Source: Pararge aegeria
Taxonomy: Eukaryota > Arthropoda > Insecta > Lepidoptera > Nymphalidae
Assembly: GCF_905163445.1 (NCBI RefSeq)
Contig: NC_053184.1
Coordinates: 7,502,001-7,566,000 of the forward strand
Direction: 5' to 3'
Length of the DNA: 64,000 nucleotides
In this document: in pieces, positions 1 to 9,140 of the stretch
Numbering within the stretch: the stretch's first letter is position 1
How the letters are laid out: each line of letters begins with the position of its first letter
Made by a program: the position numbers and the translations under genes
Notes under the pieces: generated by a model
Told to the model about the DNA's origin: nothing
Databases searched by the model: none
What the model saw: only the letters and a program-made list of their open reading frames with translations

Positions 1-760
1 CTTAGAAATGTGAAACTTGGTAGGAATATTACTTTTGCTATGTAGAGGTCAGCTATGAATAGATTTTAAGAAATTCATTCCCCAAAGGGGATTGCGGGGG
101 CGTTAACAATGAACAATTCCCGTTTTTAAACTATAGCTCCTATAGACTTCAAATTTGGTAGGAATCTTCTGTAAGAGGTGTAAAAATAGGCTATGAACGA
201 ATTTTACGATAGCTCACCCCACAGGGGGTTGCGGGGGTGGGTATTAACAATTAATATTTTTAATTTTCCAGCTAAAGCTCCTACAAGCTCCAAATTTTGT
301 AGGAATTTTCTATAAGTGATGTAAAAATGATTTATGAACAAATTTTACGATATCCCACCCCAAAGAAGATTGCGGGGGCGTTAACAATGAAAATTTTCAA
401 TTTCCAAGCGATAGCTCCTATAGACTCCAAATTTAGTGAGAGTGTTCTATATGTAATATAAAAATGATCTTCGAGCGGATTTTACAATGAATCACCTTCA
501 ATAAGGTTCGCGGGGGTGGGTGTTAACAATAAAAAATTTCAATTTCGAAATATAGCTTCTAAAAATTCTAAATATGGTAGGAATCTTTTATTATTCACAT
601 AAAGAACATCTCAAAATGGATTTCAATAAAGTCTACTTCCGACAGGAATTGCGGGGGTGGGTGTTAAAATCTAAAATTTTTATTTCTAACCTGTAACTTC
701 TACAGACTCCAAATTTGGTGGGGATCTTCGTGTATGTAGGGATATTCGTGTATTTCCTTA
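1..760 (+). repeat. Tandem array, about 140-bp unit, at least five copies
   Basis: A marker block containing 'ttgcgggggtgggtgttaac' or a close variant recurs near 90, 228, 369, 507 and 648, giving a period of 138 to 141 bp. Each unit also holds a 'ctcctatagactccaaattt'-like block and a 'gaacgaattttacgat'-like block. Alternate units switch between 'gcgggggcgttaac' and 'gcgggggtgggtgttaac', hinting at a two-unit higher-order pattern. The array runs off the left edge. Internal minisatellites of this kind are common in non-autonomous Helitrons. Confidence 0.85.
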
Positions 761-1481
761 CAACAATCGTCTTTTTGGCAGCGGAGAAAAAGTCATTGAG
801 AGGTTTCAAAAACTTAACTTTACATGTAGCTATCCAATCAACGGACTAAGAATTTTACATTCATTTTACTTTTGCAGACTACATAACCGACGAATTCTTT
901 TATTACGGGATCGCGGAAATGTAACAGATTAAAATGAATGCATTTTCCAAGCACATGAGATGTGGAAAAGAAATTTAGTTACTTATTCCAATAGAATTCA
1001 TAAAAAACATGCACAATTAATTTTCAATAAAAAATTGATGTCACGGAGAAAATTTTAGTTAACAGGAAATTCGTCGCACTTGAACCTAGACAGATTTCAA
1101 CTTCACATATGAGACTTGCAATGACTTTAACTTAAACTTTCAATGCTCATTTCAAATTTTTTTCTTCATGTCAATTATTATTAATTTTTGGAAGAAAGGC
1201 ACGGAAATGTTATAATGATTGCACATTGAAAGTTACAATGAATATTAGTGAGAAAAATCACCTGGATGAAAGATACAGGCTAAATCGATGGAATTTGGAA
1301 TTTGAGTAAGTCTAAACAATATCGATGCTTACAGTTCTATCCGCGGGGCCTATTTATGTTCATACAAAAATAAAAAAAAGGAGAATAATAAAAATATGAA
1401 AAAAAGAAATAAAAATGAAACATAAAATGTAATTTATTTCCTTTTTCAATTCGCTCAGCGAAGCGGGCGGGAAACGGCTAG
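1..1481 (+). mobile_element. Non-autonomous Helitron-like element, 3' part (5' end beyond the window)
   Basis: The right end has a short inverted repeat (cgct...agcg around 1453..1466), then a GC-rich segment, then a terminal CTAG at 1478..1481 followed by T. A hairpin shortly before CTRR with insertion before T is the usual Helitron 3' end. The body carries a tandem array (separate entry) and about 700 bp of AT-rich filler. No coding capacity is seen, so it would depend on a Rep/helicase from elsewhere. The left end lies outside the window, so the length is unknown. Assignment to Helitron is inference from the 3' end. Confidence 0.55.
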
Positions 1482-1861
1482 TTGGTATATAAGAAGATAG
1501 GAAAATATACTAGCTGTCATAACTTATTCTTACTAGTTCGCTCTTAGTTTTACAATCCTAGTCATTTTCCTTCTTGCGAATAAGGTAAATTTTTCGTCTT
1601 AATCTCTTGGCGCCTCCTGGTGGTACTATTACATATAACAGTAATGCTGTTTTATACCACAGAAACCAATGAAAAGTTTTAAATTTCTCAAATAAAAACG
1701 CACATAACTGTGTAATGCGTGCGTTAGAGGTCATCCTGAAAGCGAGGCAGACGCTCTTACCACCATTTATTACTGTGCATTTAGTTCAAATAAATTAAAG
1801 ATATTTATAAACAGCAATAAATTGTAAATTTAGGTTTTTTGTAGGGAGTTTCTCCTAAACT
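1482..1861. other. No gene seen (AT-rich spacer)
   Basis: Plain AT-rich sequence between the Helitron end and the RT fragment. A segment near 1720..1760 is slightly richer in GC but shows no reading frame or motif I can name. Confidence 0.5.
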
Positions 1862-2155
1862 AATGGCCGCTTGTATCCAGCGACCCCCTTGATGGCGACT
1901 CGTTTGATGGCTCTGTCCACCTCGTTGGGGGCCGACTCCGCTGCGTTTACCGGTGCGGGGTCGCCACTCCAGCACCCTAGGAAACCAACAGCCATGGGTT
2001 CTCCGAACTATGTGCCGCGTCCATTGCCACCTCAGCTTCGCGACTCACTGAGCTACATGGGTAACTTTAGTTCTTCCACGGATCTCTTCGTCGATCTTGA
2101 TCACGTAGAGATACTCCTAGCATAGCTCTCTCCATCGCCCGCTGAGCGATTCTCA
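1862..2155 (-). pseudogene. Degenerate RTE-like reverse transcriptase C-terminal fragment
   Basis: Read on the minus strand, the segment gives peptide pieces typical of the C-terminal region of lepidopteran RTE-like endonuclease/reverse transcriptases: RAMERAMLGVSLRD, then EEIRGRTKVTHVAQ, KLRWQW, VLEWRPRTGKRS and finally RWIQAA. The pieces lie in more than one frame and are broken by stop codons, so it is dead. It is relatively GC-rich for the window. A plus-strand open frame across the same bases is a shadow. The family is recognised from peptide order, not a database search. Confidence 0.75.
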
Positions 2156-2194
2156 TAAGGCCCATAGTAAGCGTCTATTGGGATAACATTGTAA

Positions 2195-2290
2195 TATATT
2201 TATTTGTTTTCGAATAAATAAATAAATATACTACGACAATACACACACCGCCATCTAGCCCCAAAGTAAGCGAATATTTTTATGAATAAT
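2195..2290 (-). repeat. tRNA-derived SINE (family A), 3' tail only
   Basis: Reverse complement of the family A tail seen intact at 48986..49268: the (ATTT)n end, the 'actacgacaatacacacacc' segment and 'gccatctagccccaaagtaagcg'. An internal deletion joins this directly to the 'aatatttttatgaataatat' segment. The tRNA-like head is missing. Confidence 0.75.
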
Positions 2291-3295
2291 ATACGGGAAA
2301 TACCTAGCTTGCATCCTGAAATGGACATTGGATATCTTTATCTCGGAACAATACTATATCATACAGGAGTTGGAAAATTCGGAAAGCATATCAAACGGTT
2401 GGCTGGGTTCCGGCTGTTATCACTAAGAAGTACTTAATTATAATTGTCAAAGCCCGCCAACTCGCACTTCAACAGCGGGGTGGGTCTACGTATTAAATAC
2501 CACCGTCCTATGAAACACGAGGTCTGCTTGTAACTAGGAAAACTATTGTTATGTTTTTAACCATAGATGGTTTTCAAAATAATATAAATGGCTATATAAT
2601 TACGATTTCCTAAGTGATTACATTTATGGGGGTAATACAATTGGAAGAACATAAATTATTTCCCCTAGTTTAATTATGTACCTTTAGCTACTTTCCAGAT
2701 ACAGTCTGCCTGTTTAATTTTCTGTTTTTTTTTTAAATTTAACTGATTGAATTTCCTGGGGATAGTATGCTATATCAGGCTTTGCTAAGCTTTTATTATC
2801 CAAAAATTGCTTCGATTAGTCAAGCTTTGAAGCCGTGCATAAGTACAGTTATATGTTTAAATGCCCCGGGATCGTTATTCTGGAGATTTTCTGGGATAAT
2901 AAGTATCCAATCAAACAAACGGATCAACTTTCGCTTTTAAACTATTAGTATAGTTCTAAAGAAATTTATAAATAATTTAGAAAACAATCAATTAACACTA
3001 AAAAAAGCTATCTTGTATGTTACAACGTGTCCTTGTAAGGGACAGCTCGGAGCAGGTAACTTTGTTATGCAGCAAAGTGCAAACAGGTTGATGATAGACC
3101 AACCTGACGATGTTCGCCTACGCCGCACTTTGTGGACAAAACATACGGCGGAGATTGCCGTTAGAGACAGGCTTGATTTCCGAATTAAACATCTTAGCGT
3201 TGCAACTTATAGAAGTAACTTTTTTATTGTAAAAAAGCAATGTGTCATCTTCTATTTCAAAAAGTGTCTTATTGTAATATGGACCTTTGAAAAGT
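2291..3295. other. No gene seen; one short RTE-like scrap
   Basis: Mostly AT-rich. Near 2447..2490 'aagcccgccaactcgc' resembles the start of RTE-like 3' ends seen again at 22645 and 49783. An open frame at 3013..3297 has no recognisable domain and is not called. Confidence 0.4.
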
Positions 3296-3485
3296 AGGTT
3301 AAAACTGCATTGTTTCCTACTAGATGGCGCTACTAGATAAAGAGTAGAATATATTAATTTGGGCAACAGTGGAATGAGAGGTGTAGCTTAGTTGTAAAGC
3401 GCTCAGGCCACGACTGCCAGAGAGTCGCACGTTCAAATCCTGTCGGTACCGAAATTTGTACATTTTCATTTAGATTTGTATGCTG
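3296..3485 (+). repeat. tRNA-like SINE (family T) with a conserved 5' extension
   Basis: The tRNA-like core at 3380..3455 has a box A-like 'tagcttagttgt', a D-arm-like gct...agc pair and a box B-like 'cgttcaaatcc'. The T-arm does not pair well, so this is not a functional tRNA. Upstream, a block with 'gtttcctactagatggcgct' (3310..3340) is also found at the matching place in the minus-strand copy at 15363..15540. The repeat unit therefore extends 5' of the tRNA-like core. I do not know a name for it. Confidence 0.55.
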
Positions 3486-3628
3486 GTAATTGAGCTTTCA
3501 GAGAGACTCGCCGAAATCCTTGTAATTTGTTTCCGATAGTCAGATGGGTTGATTCAGACGCAGAAGTTTAACATAGCAATAATTTTATAAGTTGTTATAG
3601 AAGTTTCACTTCTATCTATCATTTTGGA

Positions 3629-3842
3629 CAGCCGGTTGGCGCAGTGGGCAGCGACCCTGCTTTCTGCGTCCAAGAACATAAATGTTTTCAGTGTCTGGGT
3701 GTTTATCTGTATATTATAAGTATTTAGGTGTATTATATTCATAAAAATATTCATCAGCTACCTTAGTACCCATAACACAAGCTACGCTTACTTTGGGGCT
3801 AGATGGCGATGTGTGTATTGTCGTAGTATATTTATTTATTTT
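3629..3842 (+). repeat. tRNA-derived SINE (family A), internally deleted
   Basis: The head 'ggttggcgcagtgggcagcg' carries box A. The copy then skips the box B region and resumes at 'aacataaatgttttcagtgt'. The rest of the body and the tail (ttggggctagatggcgatgt, then tattgtcgtagtatatttatt) are as in full copies. Loss of box B would block Pol III transcription. Confidence 0.85.
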
Positions 3843-4152
3843 TTTGTAACAGTGGTTCATTGATACGTCTCCAAGAAATTGCAGAAAACCTCGTGTGGTC
3901 TCTCGTCTAAGGGCGTAATTTGGAAAGCTAAGATTGACTAAGATTAGTCCGCACACCTGTGAGACGGTATATAGAGCCTATTCGAGATAATGTCAGAACT
4001 TTGGGGCTAGTTCATTAAAACCAAATTCCAAATCAGTTTGTACGCAACATCATAACAATACATAATACACTTATGGAGACTATCCTCCAGTTAATTTTTA
4101 AGTTACCTTAGCAAGTTGGTAAGTGTCTCAAAGTTTGAGTTGAAATAGTTTT
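3843..4152. other. No gene seen
   Basis: Short unique-looking stretch between two repeats; no reading frame or motif of note. Confidence 0.4.
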
Positions 4153-4300
4153 AGTCGCCGGCTTCTTCTCGGTAGAATCTGCCTTCTGAACCGGTGGTAG
4201 AGTCACTACACAGAGACAGACTTGACGTTTCAAAATTTTAGCTTATTAATATAACCTACTTGAAATAAATGAATTTTGAATTTTCGAATTTTTTGAATTT
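4153..4300 (+). repeat. LINE 3' end with (TTTGAA)-type tail
   Basis: Matches the 3' UTR of the element at 13837..14193: the 'gccggcttcttctcggtaga' block, 'gaaccggtggtagagtcact', 'cagacttgacgtttcaaaa', then 'gaaataaatgaattttgaat' and a short TTTTGAAT tail. Short simple tails are usual for CR1/Jockey-group LINEs. 5'-truncated, with no coding part left. Confidence 0.75.
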
Positions 4301-4420
4301 AAGAAAAGAAAAGGGATAACGAATTGAAGGGATCATTGTTAAACTTTGCTGTGAACTTAGAGTGAGAATACATATTTTTACTGTTCAACTGAGCAGTAAT
4401 GATAATAAAAGTACAGTATT

Positions 4421-4716
4421 CAGCGGTTGAAGATCAGTGTTTAGGACTTTGGCTTCACTTTCGGGGGGCGGAATTCGAACCCCAGCCTCTAACTTTTCTA
4501 AGTTATGTGCGTTTTAAGCAATTAAAATATCACTTGCTTCAACGGTAAAGGAAAACATCGTGATGAAACCTACATTCCTGGTACTTCTCCATAATGTTCT
4601 CAAAGGTGTGTGGAGTTCATCAGTCCGTACTGGGCCAGCTCGGAGGACTAAACCCGTCTCATTGAGGGAGGAGACCCGTACCCTGTAGCTGGCCGGTATT
4701 GGGTTGATTTGATGAT
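4421..4716 (+). repeat. tRNA-derived SINE (family B), nearly full length
   Basis: The only plus-strand copy of family B in the window. The head at 4421..4490 contains a box B-like 'aattcgaacccc'. The body includes 'gttctcaaaggtgtgtggag' and 'gggccagctcgg', and the 3' end is 'ccggtattgggttgatttga' followed by TGATGA-type repeats. That tail resembles the (TGATGA)n ends of the RTE-like fragments here, suggesting RTE machinery moved it (inference). Confidence 0.75.
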
Positions 4717-5855
4717 AATGATGACTGTTTTCAGTCTTTCGAATACGTAAAAAATTCACTAAACTTAATAATCTTGAATTACCAAAGAATCCTTACTTAG
4801 TGCTGCGTATAAACGCGGAAGTATATTTCAGCGGGCAATCGGTTACAATTGTTTTTTGTTATATAATTTAACAGCCGGAGAGTAATATTGACTACTTTTA
4901 TCCTGCAATTATACGCGGTGAAGTCGCAAAAAACTGGCGTGCGAGCTTTTTGTAATTGTTTGATAATTGTATATTTTTATTAAGCTATGTCGTTTTTTTG
5001 TTAGGTTTTGTACCGTGTGTTTTCACGTTCACTATGTTAGTCCATTACACGAGCCCACGATATGATACGCGTGCCTCTAGCCAGCTATTAACAATATTAA
5101 TTATTTTGTACTGCCGGACTGTCCGGGGAAAATAATCGCTTTAATTCTTAATAATAGCACAGGTAACAGCTTTAAAACGCTACTTGCTTTTTTTAGAATA
5201 GGCAGACTTTAATGAAGAGAAAATTATTTTATTTATCTCCTTGAGAGACACGCGAGATACCTTTAAATATATACGACCCTCTCGTACTCACAAGTGAAAC
5301 TTATTTTAATGGTGCATTTAATCTGCTGTTGAAAAACTAGATTTGTTATAAATCTGAGCATTCAACATCTACTAGTCACACAATTATGGCAAAGGATGCC
5401 GAAGGTTTACAATAATTTAAGCCGTAGCCCACAGTAATTAACGCTAACAAGTTGTAAATCTGCAATCTCAACATACCTCGTAGAACCCTGTCAGTTTCTG
5501 GCATCGCTTCGTTTACAGGTGATTCACTGCAGGAGGAACTCGGCGACTTATAATCGTAAAGATAATTGTTGGTTTTACAAACGCAATCAACGGCTCTTAA
5601 AATTGTATACACTACAGACTTACGACCACTTCCAAATGGAGTCACACGGGGATAATAAAATTATATTATACATTTAATATAAAAAAAAAAAATCTATATG
5701 AAAAATTTTGATAATAAATAAAATTTTTATGTTTTAAAAAATTTATTATGAATTTATTTTACATATAAATTTTAGTATATAATTTTAATTATTTAAATAA
5801 TATCTTCGTTCATGAATACCATTTTGGCTTCGTTTATGAATACCATTTTGTTTAA
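4717..5855. other. No gene seen (AT-rich)
   Basis: AT-rich DNA with runs of A and T (for example 5680..5790). A frame of 89 codons on the minus strand at 5376..5645 has no recognisable feature. Nothing else supported. Confidence 0.5.
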
Positions 5856-6081
5856 TCACCAACCCAATACCCCACTACAGGGCACAGGTTTTCCTTTTCG
5901 AATAAGAAGGCTTTAGGCCGTAGTCTACCACGCTGGCCAAGTGCGGATTGGTAGACTTCACACGCCGTTGAGAACACTATGGAGAGCTCTCGGGCGTGCG
6001 GGCTCGAACACGGTCCCACGGAAGTAAAGACGGTGCCTTACCCACTAGGCTATCGCCGCTTCTAATAGGCTATCGGCACTT
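5856..6081 (-). repeat. tRNA-derived SINE (family B), internally deleted
   Basis: The left side has the 3' body (accccactacagggcacagg, ccacgctggccaagtgcgga, agacttcacacgcc). The right side has the tRNA-like head ('cccactaggctatcgccgct'). The middle of the body is missing. A short direct duplication of 'aggctatcg' follows at 6045..6080. Confidence 0.75.
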
Positions 6082-6116
6082 GTTTAGAGAAAAAAAAATG
6101 TATTCATGGGTATAAT

Positions 6117-6243
6117 TATATAGAAGTAGTGGGCCGATGGTCTTTGGTCCCCAAGGTTACGGAATTGTAACCCGCAACAGTAAACGCAGCGTTGGTTGAC
6201 CCCTAACGAGGTAGAAAGATGACATCAAACGGGTTTTGTAAGG
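6117..6243 (+). pseudogene. RTE-like reverse transcriptase scrap
   Basis: On the plus strand around 6170..6235 the translation gives SKRSVG, a stop, PLTR, a stop, then KDDIKRV. This follows the same GKRSVGRPPTRW-type order expected in the RTE-like C-terminal region also seen at 1862..2155. Two in-frame stops show decay. Confidence 0.6.
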
Positions 6244-7762
6244 CGTTACCCATTTTTGGTTTTGGCTCACCTATTGCACTGATCATGATTAATTTTGGCA
6301 CAAATGCAGCATATTGGAGATCGACATAATTATCCCAATAAAGCACCAAGGTACCTATCGTTTAAGAAGCTTACAAAATAAAAGCTTTGTTACGTAAGCA
6401 CACATTGCCATTTATATTAAATTATGCATGGATGTATCTTGCATGATAGTGACGGAAATTGGAAACTCCTTATCCCGAAAAACTAAAAGTTGCTTAAAAC
6501 ATTTTAAAAACTAAAATGAAAGCGGATGGAGTCGTTCGTCGGAAAAACAACTAGTTGCTTATAAGTAGATATTATTTTCGGTGAACTGTCGATATTACAT
6601 CAAGACTGTCTACATTATAGTCTGCGCCGTTCTCTGACAAACGGCAGCTTCTAAAATTAATGGACACGTGAATGAAACCCTTGGTGCGGAGTCATAATGA
6701 AGATAACGTCAGGTCGACGTGGCTCGATAAACCACTGACGGCATTTCTGCCTCGCGATAAACCTTTAATTATTAAGATAAACCTTTTGAGGCTAGACTGA
6801 AACTAGCTGAATTTTGTGTTGAATCTCTTATTGAAAGTAGGTAAGTACATACCTTCTTCTTTTATGGAGTAGCAGAGTATCAGATATTCTGATACAGCTA
6901 CACAATGTGATCCTATAGTCAATATGGGACAAAATGGCGTGATACATTATGTCAATACATAAGACACTAGTACATTATCAGTTAAAAAAGTAACTAATAA
7001 GAACTCTATAATATTATATCACAACTAAAGTTCTTACACTATTTCTGCAAGCCAACTCGTAGATTAAATATTATTATTTTTATAACTTACGAGTATATTT
7101 CTGTTTTAATTTAAAAAGAAAGTAAAAAAGTTGACCACCCAAATTGATTAATCTAAAACGCATATTTGTATGCGTATGATGAGCGTGTGTGTGAATTATT
7201 GTTTTGTTAATATCTAGAATAATATCAAAACCATAGCAATATATGATTGAACTTATGTTGTGGTTGTCACTGCGTATTATTATGATAATTATAGTCCTAC
7301 TATTGAAAATATTAAATATTTTTTAAAGTGTAGTATCGTAGTTAGAATAATAGAAGACACTGTATAAACTTTACAGCAAAAAAAAATATCGAATGTTAAA
7401 GTAGTTCGCCTTTAAAACTTTTTACAAGCTAAAAGGTGCCATATAACTCTTTTTAGCGATATAACTGCATCGTCAGTCAATGTTAATATTACGTGGCTAG
7501 CACTTTACACCGTGAATATCTCAGGGGATTAAGTCTGGAATATGAAATGATATGGCTCCTTTTCATCAACCTTTCAATTTTTCATTCAACATCAGCTTAT
7601 AATTTTGCCGTTAACATTACGGCCACAGCCAACACGAGTGAGGCAAATTTTATATACAGGTTTAAGAACTTTTGATAAAACTGCTGAAAAAAGATTATAT
7701 TTTGAGCGATATTTGTACATTAAAACAGAAATATTGCACTTTTTACTAGCCACATACACGTT
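6244..7762. other. No gene seen; unique-looking DNA
   Basis: No repeat family recognised. 6650..6780 is somewhat richer in GC and could be regulatory. A small palindrome (gtatcagatattctgatac) lies near 6880..6900. The region is upstream of the candidate exon at 7964..8024, so a promoter might lie here, but I cannot point to one. Confidence 0.4.
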
Positions 7763-7963
7763 TTGGAAAGTTTATACTTCCACTTTTACTTTTATAATTC
7801 TTCTTCTTCTTCTTTCTCTGGGCTTGTCTTCGTACTTGGTCGGCCCGAACCTTCCGTTGAACGTAGTGCCACTATTACAGCTCCCCGCTGGGTCACTCCA
7901 GCCAGCCGAGCTCACTCCAGAAGCTTAGCAGGCCGCCCAGGTCGCCAAGTGCTTCTGGGAGTG

Positions 7964-8024
7964 ATGCTGGGGAGCCAAGGTATGCTGCACGTTGCTCTGC
8001 TACTCCTCTTCATCGGAGCAATAC
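7964..8024 (+). CDS. Candidate first coding exon: signal peptide plus splice donor (host gene, unidentified)
   Basis: From ATG at 7964 the frame encodes MLGSQGMLHVALLLLFIGAI and then the first base of the next codon. It stops being sensible exactly at GTGAGT (8025..8030), a strong 5' splice site. The peptide looks like a signal peptide: short polar start, then a hydrophobic core VALLLLFIGAI. The next Met (7982) could also serve as start. There is a purine at -3 of the ATG. The surrounding 7810..8030 is clearly GC-richer than its flanks, as expected for a conserved exon and 5' UTR. The exon would end in phase 1. No continuation was found within the window, so the gene would have a very long first intron. 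Alternative: chance frame in an unrecognised repeat. The product cannot be named. Confidence 0.45.
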
Positions 8025-8281
8025 GTGAGTCGGTGTTTCATCTGCCTCCACTTTGATAATTATCACGAACGATCTATTTTTTTTTACGACCAAACCCAGG
8101 CCGTATTAGTTATTAGTACGTAGAGCGATAATGCGGACATCGCACATTGCATTCTCACGGCTACAGATTTTAACCAACTTACCAAAAACAGTGCAATAAA
8201 AGCATTCACAACGGACGTTTCTTCCAACTAACTATAACATACCCAACTAATTCATTTACTACTACCTATTATTTCGGGCAC

Positions 8282-8500
8282 ACAATGGGGCGGTGGAATG
8301 ATATACTGGAAAAAATTATAGGCAACACCGACGGTAAAAGACCTAAAGGCCGGTCCCCAACAAGATGGCCAGCTGAAAAAAATCAAAGTCGTGCCGCTTC
8401 TATCAAATCGCCAATATGGCCTCTAATGGAGACAGTGTACCAGCGCGAAGTTAAGACCTCACCAGGACCACGATCTTCAGTGATGAAGGAACGACCAGAG
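8282..8500 (+). pseudogene. Degenerate RTE-like reverse transcriptase fragment
   Basis: The translation begins GRWNDILEK and continues GKRPKGRSPTRW, in the order expected for the GRW...VLEW...GKRSVGRPPTRW segment of RTE-like reverse transcriptases (compare 1862..2155). Downstream residues no longer match. The open frame continues by chance to 8569. No catalytic motif is present. Confidence 0.5.
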
Positions 8501-8639
8501 AGAGAGACAACCTCCAACAATCTTTATCGAATTATATACTTACTAACTCAATACTTTACCGTATTTTAATTTTCCAGGCGAAGTACCTATAGAGAAAAAA
8601 TATTCGTGTATTGCCCACACTTACGTTTTACTTATGTTG

Positions 8640-8705
8640 TTATCCTTTTTACCGCTTACTCGTATTGTTAGTTTTCCTTTTTAACGCTAACTCGTATTGT
8701 TAGTT
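8640..8705 (+). repeat. Two-copy tandem repeat, about 32 bp
   Basis: The block 'actcgtattgttagtt' with a preceding 'cctttttaacgcta'-like segment occurs twice in tandem. It looks like a simple local duplication. Confidence 0.7.
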
Positions 8706-8934
8706 GGGCGTCAATAGTTCCATATTAAATCAATGGGCGTCCAATATGTTTGTTACCATAATAATTTCTTGCGCGAAAACTCGTTGGTATTAATCTGTGC
8801 ATTTGTATGATAAGCCCCATTTTAAATTTTACATGCAAAGGTTACACTCACTATTTCGATAACGTAATAACGTTGTCACTGGTGGATGAAAAATGAGAAT
8901 TTGTTATAATAATAAACAGTAATTTCTGTCGTGT

Positions 8935-9140
8935 GTTGACAGATCAGAATACTGTAGTCACCTCTTCCCCTAAGGGTGACTAAGAGAATACAACCGAGAA
9001 CGGGCAACCCGTCTGCCCAGTATGATGATTATGGCCAATCCTTCCATTATGCGAGGCTAAAGGCCTCCTGCTATAGAATATTGATGATGACGCAACGATC
9101 AAGGTGGGTAGAAAGATTCTGCACGAAGCGGCCGCATTTT
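8935..9140 (+). repeat. RTE-like LINE 3' end fragment
   Basis: Shares with 19860..20096 and 49378..49720 the order 'gatcagaatac', 'cacctcttcccc', 'gactaagagaatacaa', 'gagaacgggca', 'cccgtctgcccag' and 'gattatggccaatcc', ending in 'gaggctaaaggcc' and GATGATGA. No coding function remains. Confidence 0.7.

Noticed and set aside
1..760. CRISPR array
   Set aside because: Units are ~140 bp, diverged, without short identical repeats and unique spacers, and the DNA is clearly eukaryotic.
1871..2125. 84-codon plus-strand frame
   Set aside because: The opposite strand carries a recognisable RTE-like reverse transcriptase fragment.
3380..3455. tRNA gene
   Set aside because: Box A and B-like words are present but the T-arm and acceptor stem do not pair, and a related copy exists at 15363..15540 with a shared upstream block, so it is a SINE-like repeat.
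7763..7963. N-terminal extension of the candidate exon to the ATG at 7763
   Set aside because: The extra residues are low-complexity and would bury the signal peptide; the start at 7964 places the hydrophobic core correctly.
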